Below, piece after piece: positions 47,801 to 60,300 of a stretch of 64,000 nucleotides of DNA. The position numbers and the translations under genes are program-made. The stretch spans positions 1,321,501 through 1,385,500 of the forward strand of contig NC_014623.1 of the NCBI RefSeq assembly GCF_000165485.1, read 5' to 3'. The notes under the pieces are model-generated. The model saw only the letters and a program-made list of their open reading frames with translations, ran no database searches and had not been told where the DNA came from. Position 1 is the first letter of the stretch, and each line of letters starts with the position of its first letter. This stretch comes from Stigmatella aurantiaca DW4/3-1. Lineage in GTDB: Bacteria > Myxococcota > Myxococcia > Myxococcales > Myxococcaceae.

Positions 47801-50800
47801 GCTCGTCGTGGCTGGCAACGATGAGCCCGTGGTGCGGACCACCTATGATGAAGCGACTCAGACGGTGGCCATCTACAGCCGTCCCCGCGATAACCGCACC
47901 ACCTGGACACGGCACGCCACCGCGCGTCTTCGCAAGAGCCTCCTGGTACCTCCGCAGGAGTACATCGATCTTGCCAGCCTGGGGGCGTATGCCGCGGCCC
48001 AGGTCGACACGGAGACGCTCTACCGGCTGCTCGGCGTGAGGGGGCTCGATTACGGTCCAAGCCTTCGCGGCATCCGCTGGTTGCGTCGCGGTGAGACGGA
48101 GCTGCTCGCCGAAATCGCGCTTCCTGCCTCCGAGGTGGCGCGGATCACCGCCGACGCGAACGTGGTCCTGGATCCGGTCTGGCTGGACCCGTGCTTCCAG
48201 GCCATGGTGGCCTGGCTGCCCGAGGACGATCAGCGGCTCTACCTCCCGATGGGGTGCCGGAGCATCCGATGCTCCAGACAGCCTGATCCCCGGGAGCCGC
48301 TGTTCTGCTACGCGCAAATCCAGACGCGGTCGGCCCATGCGCTCGTGAGCGACCTCACCTTGATCGATGGCAATGGCCAGGTGGTGGCCAAGCTTTCGGG
48401 TGTCGAGTGCGCCGCGCTCGCGGACGCCGAAGAGAAGGCCCCCCGGCCGTCGTTCTACGACTGGACCTACGAGCACATCTTCGAGGAAGCCAAGCCCGAA
48501 GAAGGGGGCGCGAAGAGCAGCGGCGGCTGGATCGTGTTCGCGGATCGCGGTGGGATCGGTGCCGAGCTTGCGCGCGCGCTCGAACGGTCCGGCGTTCAGG
48601 ACCTGGTCCAGGTGGTGCGGGGCGAGGCATTCGTCCGTGAGTCGGACACACGCTTCCAGATTCGCCCGGGAGATGCCGGGGATGCCGGCCGCCTGGTGGA
48701 GGCGCTGGGCCTCGCGCGGTTCCGGAACATCGCCTATTTGTTTGGCCTGGATGCGAGCCAGGTGGCGGACGCGGCGGACGTGTCCGAGTTCCTCCGCGTG
48801 GTGATGGCGCTGGCCCCGGGCGAGGGTGCGGCGATCCGCATCGTCACGAGGGATGCGCAGCGCGCGGTTCCGGGAGATGCATTGTCCTCACTCGCCGCCG
48901 CGCCCCTGATCGGCTTCTCGCGCGTGGTGGCGGCGGAGCTTCCGCATTTGAGGACGCGCACGATTGATCTCCCCCGGGCCGCTTCCGCCGCGCAACCGGA
49001 GATGATCGAGCGCCTCGCTCGCGAACTCTTGACGGAGACCCAGGAGGATGAGGTCGCGCTGCGTGACACTGGGAGGTTCGTCCGGCGCCTCAAGTCCAAG
49101 CCCCTCCCCGAGTGGGAGGAGCGGACGGAGGGGGCCGTGGGCTCCGAGGGAGGGGAACAGGCCTTCGAAGTCTCCTTGGACGGTTCGGACCGGCGCCCGA
49201 GGAGGGCTTCGCGGCAGCGTCCGGGACGAGGGGAGATCGAGGTCAAGGTCGCCAGCGTGACGCTGACGCGCGGAGCGGTGGCTCAGGGCCGGCGCTCGTC
49301 CACCTCCCTCTGGCCGGTGGAGCTGGGAGGCGTGGTGGCCGCAGTCGGCGAAGACACGCCAGGCTTTGCCCCCGGACAACAGGTACAGGCGTTGCTGGCG
49401 CAAGAGATGTCTGTGATTGGGACGCACGCGGTGGTGCGGTTGGGGCGCGACTGGATCAGCCCTGGTGCCGCGCAAGGGCGGTTGCTGCCATTCCTCACCG
49501 CCGAGTACGCGTTGCATGTGCAGGGCCGGCTCCAGCCCGCCGAGCGGCTCCTGGTGCTTGGAAATGCCGGAGGCATCGGCTCCGCGGTGCTCGAACTCGG
49601 GCGTGCCACGGGTGCTCAGGCCGCGGCGGTCCTGGACCCTGAGACCGAGCAGGCGCCCCAAGGGATCCGTGTCTTCGACCGGCGCTCTCCCACGCTCTCG
49701 GATGAGCTGATGGCGTGGACGGGGGGCAGCGGTGTGGACCTCCTGGTGAATGCGTCTGTGGATCCAGAGCCCACCATGACCGGCGTTGTCGGGGCCTTCG
49801 GCCGGCTCGTCGATGCGGGGCCGGTCGCACCGGCGGAAGGTCTCTTCACCACCGCCTGGCCACGGGGCATTGCCTGCTCCAGGGTGGATGTCGCGGCGAT
49901 GCTACAGCAGCGTCCCCAGGAGGCCGCCGAGCGGCTTCAGGCTGTCCTCAAGCGGTTGGGAGAACTCCCGGCGCTCCCGTCGGAGCGCTGGCCAGTCACC
50001 CGCGCGGGCGACGCGCGGCGCTGGCTCTCGGAGCATGCTCGGGAGAATGGGATCGCCCGCCTCACGCTCTCGTTCACGGAAGCGGGTCCGGTGGCGCTCT
50101 CGCCCGCGGCGGACGAGCGCTTGTTCAGCGCGGACGCGGCCTACCTCATCACCGGCGGCTTCGGCGGCTTCGGTCTCTCCCTCGCCCGCTGGATGGCCTC
50201 GGAAGGCGCGCGTCACCTCGTGCTCACCGGCCGCAAGGGGGCTGTCACCCCCGAGGCCAAACAGCTGATCCAGGATCTTGAGGCAGCAGGGGTCCGGGTC
50301 ACCGGGGCCGCCGCGGACGTCAGCAACAAGGACGATATGCGGGCGTTGTTCGCTCGGATCGATGCCACGCATCCCCCACTCAAGGGGGTGCTGCACACCG
50401 CGGCCGTGCTCGATGATGCGCCACTGGCCGATCTGAACCTCGAGCGCATCCAGCGTGTCATGGCCCCCAAGGCCGGTGGTGCGTGGATCCTCCATGAGCT
50501 GACGAAGGATCGCCCGCTGGACTTCTTCGTCCTGTTCTCCTCGGTTGCCGCCCTGATCGGCAATCCTCGGCAGGGCAACTACGTCGCCGCGAACAGCTTC
50601 CTGGACGCGCTCGCGGAGCATCGCGCCGCGAGCGGTCTGGCGGCGGCCAGCGTCCATTGGGGCGTCTTCGGAGAGAGCGGGATGGCCCAGGGCGAAGCGG
50701 TGCGTGCTTACCTCGAATCCCTCGGCCTCCACGCGATGCCCCCGGCCTCGGTGCTGGGAGCGCTCAAGCAGGTGCTGCGGATCCGGGCGCCCCAGATTGG

Positions 50801-51338
50801 GATCTTCGATGTCAGCTGGCCCAAGCTGGGACGCGCCGCTCCGGCCCTCGGCCGGACGCTGAGGACGGCGCACCTGATTGGGGACACCCAGGGAGGGGCG
50901 CAGAGCGAAGTGGAGCGGTTCCGCCGTCACCTGGCCGGGCTCACCCTGGAAGCGCGGCAGCCGGAGATCGAGCGCTTCCTCACGGAACGTCTCGCCCTCA
51001 TCCTCCAGATTCCAGTCGAGCGCGTGGACCCGCAGAAGCCTTTGTCGATGTTGGGCGTGGACTCCCTTCTGTCGATGCAGGTCCAGGGGACCATTCGCGA
51101 GGCGCTCGGCATCGAGATCCCAGCGTTGGAACTCCTGAGGGGAGGGAGCCTGGTGCAGGTGGCGAGTACCCTGTCCGCGAAGTTCGACGGGCCGGCCACC
51201 GCGGCCCCCGCGCAGGCGCCCAGCACCGAGGCATCCCAGATCGAGCGGCAAGTGAACAACATGTCTGAGAGCGAAGTGGAAACGATCCTCCGCGCCATGC
51301 TGGAAGCCCAGCAAGGAAAGGGGCAGGTGACGCCATGA
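44820..51338 (+). CDS. mchA: Highly reducing-type PKS module, MchA-like (KS-AT-DH-ER-KR-ACP)
   Basis: A 2172-residue single-module polyketide synthase. KS: about 22-445 with active Cys196 (DTACSSS). AT: about 555-870 with GHSAG (Ser655) and PYHSP. DH: about 925-1190 with HRVRGSLVVP. A weak ER-like region around 1470-1745 has GNAGGIG instead of the usual GGVG motif. KR: about 1755-1960 with TGGFGGFG. ACP: about 2035-2110 with GVDSL. There is no loading domain and no thioesterase. The order fits the iterative PKS of myxochromides, which makes a polyene acyl chain. The frame starts at TTG 44820; the TTG at 44838, with AGGA nine bases upstream, is a better start. It overlaps the NRPS gene by four bases. 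Confidence 0.8.
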   Translation: MIGNSVLTEVSSRGVVSNTVRDPIAIIGIGCRFPGGASSPRHLWDLLAQGRSAIVEVPKDRWDHRRYYDPDPDKPGKTYVRSGGFLQEPIDLFDAAFFSISPREAATLDPQQRLLAEVAWESLEDAGLPPDGLAGTQTGVYIGGFMLDSMLTHLGPVNRLLIGAHTAVGSTMTVLSNRLSFMFDFRGPSISLDTACSSSLVAVHLACQDLWSGTTTLGLAGGVNVMFRPETFVAMSKGKFLSTDGYSKSFDSRADGYGRGEGAGIVVLKRLADAVRDNDRIYALIRGTGVNQDGHSESMTAPSARAQEALIRHVCANASVSPTELHAFEAHGTGTAVGDPAEMGGLGAVSKRPGAQGPWVGSLKANIGHLEAAAGVAGLIKASLCLQHRQLPPQANLQKLNPAIPFGELGLRVPQRIEALEPRNGEALKMGVNSFGYGGTNAHCLLEQAPSSGALTRSPEASAKRTVSLSEPVLLPLSARSPEALRALARSYAGLLSSPERAPLADICFSAATRRSHHEHRLALVATEDVAGLVARLESFAANNPAEEGASGRTLPAAVAAKPVFVFTGMGPQWWAMGRELYERDALFRSTLDRCDALFQRIAGWSLLAQMLADEKSSNMARTDIAQPANAFLQIGLLELWRRAGVEPAAVVGHSAGEVAAAYAAGRFTLEQAMLVIYERSRIQAKAAGMGKMLAVGLAEEGARAIMKGREHAVSIAAINGPGAVTLSGDAKVIEEISAELEARGVFQRILKVEVPYHSPAMDGLKPELRRCLATLQPSVGTLPTYSTVTGGLVEGVSYDAEYWCNNIREPTLFAKATSQLLKDGYRLFLELGPHPVLLASIKECFAEARVEGRVLSSLRRMEPEQKTFAKALAELYTAGAHISWAGLYPEGSRFTQLPTYPWQREKHWNESEDALTDRRGSNEHTLLGPRISAPVPAWERALNAWFLPCLQDHRVRGSLVVPGATYVELALGVRRDLGFSEPHMLEDVRFENALVVAGNDEPVVRTTYDEATQTVAIYSRPRDNRTTWTRHATARLRKSLLVPPQEYIDLASLGAYAAAQVDTETLYRLLGVRGLDYGPSLRGIRWLRRGETELLAEIALPASEVARITADANVVLDPVWLDPCFQAMVAWLPEDDQRLYLPMGCRSIRCSRQPDPREPLFCYAQIQTRSAHALVSDLTLIDGNGQVVAKLSGVECAALADAEEKAPRPSFYDWTYEHIFEEAKPEEGGAKSSGGWIVFADRGGIGAELARALERSGVQDLVQVVRGEAFVRESDTRFQIRPGDAGDAGRLVEALGLARFRNIAYLFGLDASQVADAADVSEFLRVVMALAPGEGAAIRIVTRDAQRAVPGDALSSLAAAPLIGFSRVVAAELPHLRTRTIDLPRAASAAQPEMIERLARELLTETQEDEVALRDTGRFVRRLKSKPLPEWEERTEGAVGSEGGEQAFEVSLDGSDRRPRRASRQRPGRGEIEVKVASVTLTRGAVAQGRRSSTSLWPVELGGVVAAVGEDTPGFAPGQQVQALLAQEMSVIGTHAVVRLGRDWISPGAAQGRLLPFLTAEYALHVQGRLQPAERLLVLGNAGGIGSAVLELGRATGAQAAAVLDPETEQAPQGIRVFDRRSPTLSDELMAWTGGSGVDLLVNASVDPEPTMTGVVGAFGRLVDAGPVAPAEGLFTTAWPRGIACSRVDVAAMLQQRPQEAAERLQAVLKRLGELPALPSERWPVTRAGDARRWLSEHARENGIARLTLSFTEAGPVALSPAADERLFSADAAYLITGGFGGFGLSLARWMASEGARHLVLTGRKGAVTPEAKQLIQDLEAAGVRVTGAAADVSNKDDMRALFARIDATHPPLKGVLHTAAVLDDAPLADLNLERIQRVMAPKAGGAWILHELTKDRPLDFFVLFSSVAALIGNPRQGNYVAANSFLDALAEHRAASGLAAASVHWGVFGESGMAQGEAVRAYLESLGLHAMPPASVLGALKQVLRIRAPQIGIFDVSWPKLGRAAPALGRTLRTAHLIGDTQGGAQSEVERFRRHLAGLTLEARQPEIERFLTERLALILQIPVERVDPQKPLSMLGVDSLLSMQVQGTIREALGIEIPALELLRGGSLVQVASTLSAKFDGPATAAPAQAPSTEASQIERQVNNMSESEVETILRAMLEAQQGKGQVTP

Positions 51339-54300
51339 GCTCTCCTCGCGACAGCATGAGCGGCCTCAGCCTCGAGGAGAAGCGCAAGCTCCTGGCTGAG
51401 CTCATGGCGAAGTCAGGCAAAAGCGCTCCCCGCATCTTTCCGCTCGCCTCCGGGCAGAAGGCGCTCTGGCTCCTGCAACAGCAGGAGCCGGAGGGAGCCG
51501 CTTACAACACACCCTTTGCGCTTCGCATCCGCTCCCAGATCGACGTGGCGGCATTCAAGCGCGCCTTCGAGATGGTGGCCGCGCGCCACCCGAGCCTTCG
51601 GACCACGGTCTCGTCGGCCGCGGATGGCCAGCTCCTCCAGACGAGCCACCCCGTGCTCGAGCCGCACTTCGCTCACACCGATGCGAGTGGCTGGACGGCC
51701 GAGCAACTCCAGGCCGCGGTCGTCCGCGCTTACCGCCAACCGTTCTCCCTGGAGCGTGGCCCGCTCCTCCGGGGCGATCTGTTTAGCGCTCAGCCCGATG
51801 ACCACATCCTCCTGATCACGGTTCACCACATCGTCTACGACGGATGGTCGGCGGGAATTCTCCAGGGAGAGCTCACGCGGATCTACCAAGCGCTCTCGAG
51901 CGGCGAGCAGCCCTCACTGGCGCCCGTCACGGGCAGCTATGCCGACTTCGTCGCGCAGCAGACGGAGATGCTCGCGGGAGCGGCGGGGCGTGCGCATGGA
52001 GAGTACTGGCAGAAGAAGCTCGCCGGCGAGCTGCCTGTCCTGGCGCTGCCCGCGGACCGGAGCCGCTCTGCCCTCGCGGCGAACCGGAGCGGCGCGTGTT
52101 CGATCAAGCTCCAGCCCGAGCTGACGAACCGGATCAAGGAGCTTGCGCAGGGCGCGGGGGCCACGCCGTTCGTGGTGCTCTTGTCCGCCTATGCCGCCTT
52201 GCTGGGACGTCTGGCCCGGCAAGAGGATCTCCTCATCGGATCCCCGACGGCGGGTCGCCCAGGGGCTGCGTTCCATGGCGTGGTGGGCTACTTCGCCAAC
52301 TCCGTGGCGCTTCGCGCGGACCTGACTGGCGCTCCGTCCACCCGGCAGTTGATCGCGCGGATGCGCGATGTGGTGCACGAGGCGCTGGCGAACCAGGATT
52401 ACCCGTTCGCGTCGCTGGTGGAGCGGCTGGGAATCGCGCGGCGCCCCGGCGTATCGCCCATCTTCCAGGCGTCCATGTCGTTCCACTCCTCGCGAGAGGG
52501 CGGGGACGCCATGGCCCTTTGGTCCACGCCAGATGAGGAGACCCGCGTCAAATGGGGGAACTTGGAGCTCGAGCCCTATCCCTTGAGCGACCAGGAGACC
52601 CAGTTTGATCTCACCCTTGAGATGTGGGAGGTCCGCGGCGCGTTCGCAGGTGCGCTGCGCTTCAACCGGGCCCTCTTCAATGACAGCACCGTCGGCCTGT
52701 GGCGCGGCTACTTCGAGAAGCTCCTCGAGCAGATGGTGCGTGCTCCGGACGAGCCCATCGCCCGGCTGGCGCTGGCGGAGCCTGTCACGGCCACGCAGCC
52801 CCAAGGGAGCACGCAGCTTGTAGGGCAGGTGGACCGCGCTGGCGAGAGCACCATCACCGCGTGGTTCGAGGCGCAGGTCGCGCGAACCCCAGACGCCGCC
52901 GCGCTCAGCTTCGGGGACGTGCACCTCAGCTACGCCGAGCTCAACGCCCGCGCGAACGTAGTGGCACATGAGGTCCGCGGCCGTGGCGTGGGCCCCGAGT
53001 CCTTGGTGGGCATCTGCGTCGAGCGGAGCGCGGAGCTGGTCATCGCCATCCTGGGGGTGCTCAAGGCTGGCGGGGCGTATGTCCCGCTGGATCCGGCCAG
53101 TCCCCGTGAGCGGTTGGCGCTGATCCTCGAGGACGCCGAGGTCACCGCGCTCGTCACCGAGACCAAGCGCAGGGACGAACTCCCCACGGAGAAAGTGCCC
53201 ACGATCTTCGTGGACGCGCTCCAGTGGCAAGAAGGGCAGCGTGCGCCGAACCCGGCGCCTGGCCTCACGCCGGACAACGCCGCCTATGTCATCTACACCT
53301 CTGGCTCCACCGGACGTCCCAAGGGTGTGATTGTCACCCACGCCAATGCCACGCGCCTGTTCACCACGACGGATGCGCTCTATGGCTTTGGACCGAGCGA
53401 CGTCTGGACGCTCTTCCACTCGGCCGCTTTCGACTTCTCTGTGTGGGAGCTCTGGGGTGCGCTCTTCTACGGTGGCCGGCTGGTGGTCGTCCCCCACTGG
53501 ATGACCCGCTCTCCCGAGGCCTTCGGCGAGCTGATCGCGCGCGAGGGGGTGACGGTCCTCAACCAGACACCGTCCGCATTCCGGGCGCTGCTTCGGGCGC
53601 CCTCGATCGCGGATGGCGTGGGGGGCCGGGGGCTCAAGTGGATCATCTTCGGCGGCGAGGCGCTCGACGCCGCGACCGTCCGTCCCTGGTTCGAGCGGTA
53701 CGCGGATGCGGCCACGCGCCTGATCAACATGTATGGCATCACCGAGACCACGGTGCATGTCACGTATCACCATGTGACCCAGGCGGACCTCTCGTCCGCG
53801 GCGAGCCTGATTGGCCGCCCCATTCCGGATCTTGTGATCAACCTGCTCGATGAGCACGGCCAGCCTGTTCCGGACGGTGTTCCCGGCGAGATGTACGTCG
53901 GCGGCGCGGGGGTCGCGAGGGGATATTTGAAGCGGCCGGAACTCACCGCGCAGCGCTTCATCCACAATCCATCCGCCCCCAGCGAGCGACTCTACCGCTC
54001 GGGCGACCTTGCCATCCGTCAGCAAGACGGAACCTTCACGTATCTCGGCCGCATCGATGATCAGGTCAAGATCCGTGGTTTCCGCATCGAACTCGGCGAG
54101 ATCCAATCCGTGATGGCCCGCCACCCGGCCGTCGCGGACGCCTACGTCTCCACTTACGAGCGGAGCGCGGACGACCGGCGGATCGTCGCCTACGTGGTGC
54201 CCAAGCAGGGCGCGTCGGAGATGCTCCTCTCGTCCACCTCGGATGGGGGAATTGGCGACACCCACGTTGGTGAGTGGAAATCGCTCTATGACGATCTTTA

Positions 54301-57300
54301 CGCGCGTTCCGAGGGCGAGTCCCAGAAGGATCCCAGCTTCAACATCGCGGGTTGGAACAGCAGTTACTCCGGTGCGCCGCTCAGCGCCGAGGCAATGAAG
54401 GAGTGGGTCAACCACACCGTTCAGCAAGTTCTCGATCGGGCACCGTCGCGTGTGCTGGAGATCGGATGCGGGACCGGACTTCTGCTCACGCGGATTGCTC
54501 CCTCCACGGCCGCGTACTGGGCGACCGACGTCTCCGGGGTTGTGGTCAACATGCTCAAAGGGGTCACGAAGAAGACCCCAGGCCTCGAGCACGCGAAGCT
54601 CTTCCACTGCGCCGCGGATCAACTGGGGAGCATCGACTTCGGTGACGAGCGCTTCGAGGCGGTGATCCTGAACTCGGTGATTCAGTACTTCCCGAGCGCG
54701 GAGTACCTCGCCCGGGCGCTGGAGTCCGCCTCCGCGCGCGTGAGCACGGGAGGATTCATCTTCGTCGGCGACGTACGGAACCTCCGCCTGCTCGAGGCGT
54801 TCCACGCGTCGATTGTGCTGGCACAGAGCTCTGGCACGCTCGAGCCCCAGGCGTTGAAGGAGCGGGTGGCGCGGCGGATGGCCGGAGAAGAAGAGCTGGT
54901 ACTCGATCCGGGCTTCTTCTGGTCCTTGAAGCAGCGCATCCCCCGGCTGAGCCATGTCGAGATCCGCCCGAAGCGTGGCGCGTACCTGAATGAGCTCACC
55001 CGCTTCCGCTACGATGTGCTCCTCCACCTGGACACCCCACCGGCCCCTGCCCCCGATGTGGCCTGGGGGCCGGGCAATGTGAGCTTGCCTGAGCTCCGGG
55101 CACGCCTGAGCGGAGAGGGCGCCCGGCGGATCGGACTGCGTGGCGTCCGGAACGCCCGCGTCGAGGCGGCCCTGGAGGCCCTGGCGAGCCTGAGCGAACA
55201 GGCTTCCACTCGGCCTGGAGCGTTCGAGAAGCTCCGCCGGCGCCTGCTGGATCGCGACGCCCCGTTGCCAACCCACGAGCCCGAGCCGGGCATCGATCCC
55301 GAGGCCCTCGCCCAGCTTGCTGGGGAACTCTCGTTCGATGTCTCGTTGGACTGGTCGCGGGGTGGCGTGGATGGCTCTTTTGACGCGGTCTTCACGCGGC
55401 GTGCTCCTCCAGGCACCTCCGCGGCCGTGGGAAGCCTCACGGGACCCATCGCGCTCTTCGGGGCGGCGCCAGAGCCAGTGCCGGCTGCGCGCCATGCCAA
55501 CGATCCGCTCCGGGAGCGGATGGAGCGCCGCTTGGAGAGCGACCTCCGGAAGCGGGCGCAGGATCAGCTCCCCGATTACATGGTGCCGGCGAGCATCATG
55601 GTGATCGACGCGATCCCCATGACGGGGAACGGCAAGGTGGACCGGCGCGCGCTGCCGGTCCCGGCGGCTCCCCAGGGGCTGGAGACCGCCTACGTCGAGC
55701 CCAGGACGGGAGAGGAAGAGATCCTGGTCAGCATCTTCGCCGAACTGCTCGGCGCGGAGCGGGTGGGTGTGCACGAGAGCTTTTTCGACCTCGGGGGCCA
55801 CTCGCTCCTGGCCACGCAGGTGGTTTCGCGGGCCCGCGCCGTATTTGGGGTCGATGTTCCGCTGCGCACGCTCTTTGACAGCCCGACCGTCGCGGGACTC
55901 GCGGCGGCGGTACAGCAACTGCGCAAGCGCTCGAACGCCGCGGCGCTCGACTTCTCCCCTCCGATGGAGCGGCCGCCTCGGATCCCGCTCTCCTCTTCGC
56001 AGGAGCGGCTGTGGGTCCTCGATCGCATCGAGGAGACGCGGGCGCCCATCTACATCATCCCGCTGGTGCTCCGGCTTCGTGGCACGCTGAACCAGGAAGC
56101 GCTCCGCCAAAGTTTGGATGGGATCATCCAGCGCCACGAGGCGCTGCGCACCCGCTTCCCCACGGTGGATGGACAACCCGTCCAGGAGATCGCCGAAGAG
56201 CTGCACGCCGAGCTTCCGCCCAGCGAGGAGCTGGGCCACGGCGCGGGAGCCACCGAGGCGGAGATCTCGAAGCTCATCCAGGAGCAGGCGGGGCTCGAGG
56301 TCTCTCGCCCGTTCGACCTCGAGCGTGGACCGCTGTTCCGGATGCGCCTCCTGCGCATCTCGGAGGGCGATCACGTGCTCGTCTTGACGATGCACCACAT
56401 CATCTCCGATGGCTGGTCGGTCGGGCTCCTCACGCGGGAGCTCGCGGCGGGCTACAACGCGCTTCAATCCCGGCGCGAGCTGGTGATGCCAGCGCTTCCG
56501 GCCCAGTACGCGGACTTCGCGCTCTGGCAGCGGAAGATGCTGCGGGAAGGTGCGCTGTCCGAGTCCATCGAAGCCCACAAGCAGCGGCTCGCCGGAGCGC
56601 CCGCGTCGCTCGAGCTGCCCAGCGACCGGCCCCGTCCGGGGGCGCCCTCGTTCAAGGGCGGCGTGGTCCGCTTCCCGGTGGATCGCGCCCTCACGGCCCG
56701 TCTCAAGGAGATGAGCCGCCGCGAGGGGGCCACGCTGTACATGACCCTGCTGACCGCGTACTCGGCGTACCTGTCGCGCCTGAGTGGCATGCAGGATCTG
56801 ATTATCGGCTCACCGGTGGCGAACCGGAACCGCGCCGCGACGGAGCCGCTGATCGGGTTCTTCGTCAACACGTTGGCGCTCAGGGTGGATCTGTCGGGTG
56901 ATCCGACCTTCCTCGAGTTGCTGGCGCGTGTCCGGCGCACGGCGCTGGATGCCTACGCGGATCAGGATGTGCCCTTCGAGAAGCTGGTGGAAGTGGCCGC
57001 GCCCGAGCGAAGCCTCAGCCGCCAACCGCTGGTGCAGGTGATGTTCGCGCTCCAGAACGCGCCGTTCACGCCTCCCGCGCTCGATGGGCTCAACGTGGAG
57101 CTTCTCGAACTGGACAGCATCACCGCGAAGTTCGATCTGACGTTGTCCATGCAGGAGACCGCGGACGGCCTGTCCGGTCTCCTCGAGTACAGCGCGGAGC
57201 TGTTCGACCGTGGCCGCATCGAGCGGATGGCGGAGCACCTCGTGGTGCTTCTGCGAGAGGTGGTGGAGCACCCGGGGCGCCGTGTTCCCGAGCTCAACAT

Positions 57301-60300
57301 CCTCGACGCCCGCGAGGCCGGGCGGTTGGCGGAGTGGGCCACGGGGCCCAGCGCGCCCGCTGTCCCCGGCTCGGTGGTGGAGATGTTCCTGGAGCAAGTG
57401 GCACGCGCTCCGGACGCGATTGCCATCGAGCGGGGAGACCTCAAGCTCAGCTATGGCGAGCTGGATCGGCGCTCCACCCGTCTTGCGCGCCACCTGGCCA
57501 CGCTGGGCTTCGGACCGGAGAAGCGGGCCGCCCTCTGCCTGCCGGGGTCGGTCGAGTTCATCGTCTCCATGCTCGGTGTCTGGAAGGCCGGGGGGGCGTA
57601 CGTCCCCGTGGATCCCGAGTATCCCGAGGCGCGCATCGAGCACATGCTCGAGGATTCGAGCGCGGAGCTCTTGCTCACCGTGCGCGCGGCCGGGGAGCGG
57701 CCCCGTTTCCAGGGCCGGACGCTCTGGATGGACGAGGAGATTCCCGAGCACGCGCATCCACCGGAGCTGGGTCTTCCGAGCGCCAGCGCGGCGGCTTACG
57801 TCATCTACACCTCGGGTTCGACGGGGAAGCCGAAGGGCGCGGTGCTCGAGCACCGGGGGCTCGCCAATATTTCAGCGGTCTCGCGGGAGCGCTTCGCGCT
57901 CGGCGCGGACGGCGCTGTCCTCCAGTTCGCCTCTCCTTCCTTCGACGCCTCGGTCTGGGAGATCACGGCAGCGCTCACGAGCGGCGCCCGGCTGGTGTTG
58001 CCCACCGACGAGACCTCGCGAGCGGGTGAGGGACTGGCGGCGCTGCTGACCCAAAAGCGCATCTCCCTGACACTTCTGCCGCCCTCCACGCTCGCGGCGT
58101 TGCCAGAGGGCGCATACCCGGATCTCCGGGTGCTCATCTCGGGGGGTGAGGCATGTACCGCCGAGCTGGTGAAGAAGTGGGCGGTGGGCTCCAGGCGCTT
58201 CTTCAATGCCTATGGTCCGACAGAGACGACGATCTACGCGACGCTCGCGGAGCTCACCCCTGATCAGGCAGGAGCCCCGCCCATCGGGCGTCCCATTCCG
58301 GGATCGGTGGTCCGGATCCTCGATTCGGCACAGCGCCAGGTGCCCATCGGTGTGCCCGGAGAGCTGTGCATTGGAGGCATCGCCGTGGGCCGTGGGTATC
58401 ACGGCCTCGAGTCGCTCACCCGTGAGCGCTTCATCCAGGACACGTTCTCGTCCAATCCGGCGGCCCGGCTCTACCGCAGCGGCGATCTCGCGCGCTGGCG
58501 GAGTGATGGCAGCATCGACTACCTCGGCCGCCTCGACCATCAGGTGAAGCTCCGGGGCTACCGGATCGAACTGGGGGAGGTGGAAGCCGCCATCTCCAGC
58601 CATCCGGGGGTTCAGCAGGCGCTCATCACCGTCCATAAGGGTCAGCTGGCCGCTTACGCCGTGGGCCGCGGCGGCGCCATTCCCACCGTGCAGGCACTCC
58701 GCGAGCATGCGAAGGCACGCCTCCCGGCGTACATGGTTCCGGCCCACATCCTCCTTCTCGACGCGTTCCCCATGACGCCGAACGGGAAGATCGATCGCAA
58801 GAAGCTCCCGGATCCCGTGCAGTCTCACGAGACGGAGACCTTCGTCGCCCCGCAGACCCACGACGAACAAGTGCTGGCCCGGATCTGGGCCGAAGTGTTG
58901 AAGAAGGATCCCATCGGCATCCACGACAACTTCTTCGCGCTGGGAGGTGACTCGATCCTCGGGCTTCAGATCATCTCTCGAGCCACCCAGCAGGGCCTCC
59001 GCCTCAGGCCGCGCCAGCTTTTCGAGCATCAGACGATCATGGAGCTGGCCAAGGTGGCCTCCAGCGCCCAAGTGCTCCATGCCGAGCAGGGGCGGGTGAC
59101 GGGCAGCGTGCCGCTCACGCCCATTCAGCGCTGGTTCTTCGAGCAGGAGCGTGCCGAGCCGCAGCACTTCAACATGGCGGTGCTGATCGACGTGGATCCA
59201 GGGCTCGATCTGACCGTGCTTCGCCGCGCGCTCGATGTGGTGGAACTCCACCATGACGCGCTCCGGCTCCGTTACCGCCGTGACGGCGAGGCCTGGAGCC
59301 AGGAGCACGCTGAAGGCGATGCTTGCGGCATCCCGCTCGAAGAGCGGGACGTGGCGGGGAGCGAGGGTCTGGAGGCGGCGATCGCTGGGCTCCACCGCTC
59401 GTTCGAGCTCGAGCGAGGCCCCCTCATGCGTGCGGCCCTCCTGCGCATGGGTCCCGGTTCCGCACGGCTCGCTTTGGTGGCCCATCACCTGATGGTGGAC
59501 GCCGTCTCGTGGGGGATCATCCTGGAGGATCTGCTGACCGCGTACAGCCAGATCTTGGCGGGGCAACCGGCCGCGCTCCAGGCCAAGACAACCTCCTTCC
59601 AGCACTGGGTGAACCGCCTTGAGGCCTATGCCGCGTCGCCCAACGCGCGGGCGGAACTCGACGCATGGTTGGCCGCGGGCCGTCAAGACGGCTCACAGGA
59701 TCTTCCATTGCACGATGCCAGCGCCTCGGACACGGCGGGTGAGGCGTCCACGCTCGTGAGCTGGCTCGAGGCAGATGAGACCCAGCTTCTGCTGAGCGAG
59801 GTGCCCACCGCTTACGACGTCAAGGTCAACGAGGTGTTGATCGCCGCGCTCGCGAAGACGCTCTCGGGATGGACGGGCCAGAACACCGTCCGGATCGACC
59901 TGGACGGGCATGGGCGCGAGTTCCTCTTCGAGGACGTGGATCTGAGCCGCACAGTGGGGTGGTTCGCCTCGCTCTTCCCGCTCCGGCTGCACGTCGGCGC
60001 GAAGGAGAACTCGCGAGAGATGCTCGCGAGGGTGAAGGATGCCCTCCGCCGCATCCCCAGCGGAGGAATCGGCTACGGCCTTCTTCGCTACCTCTCTCCA
60101 GATGCGTCCATCCGCTCGAGGCTCCAGGCGGTGACGCAGGGCGGGGTGGTCTTCAACTACCTCGGACAGATGAGGGCGATCCCCGAGCACGGGGCGTTCC
60201 GCGGCGTTGCCAAGGAGGGTGTGGGCCTCCTCCATTCCCCGGTTGCCGCGCGGCCCCATCGCATCGAGATCAACGCCGCCATCGAGGCGGGGCAGCGCCT

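Noticed and set aside
51914-56578. 1554-codon open frame on the minus strand opposite the NRPS
   Set aside because: The plus strand encodes intact C, A, MT and PCP motifs through the whole stretch. The antisense frame shows no recognisable family.
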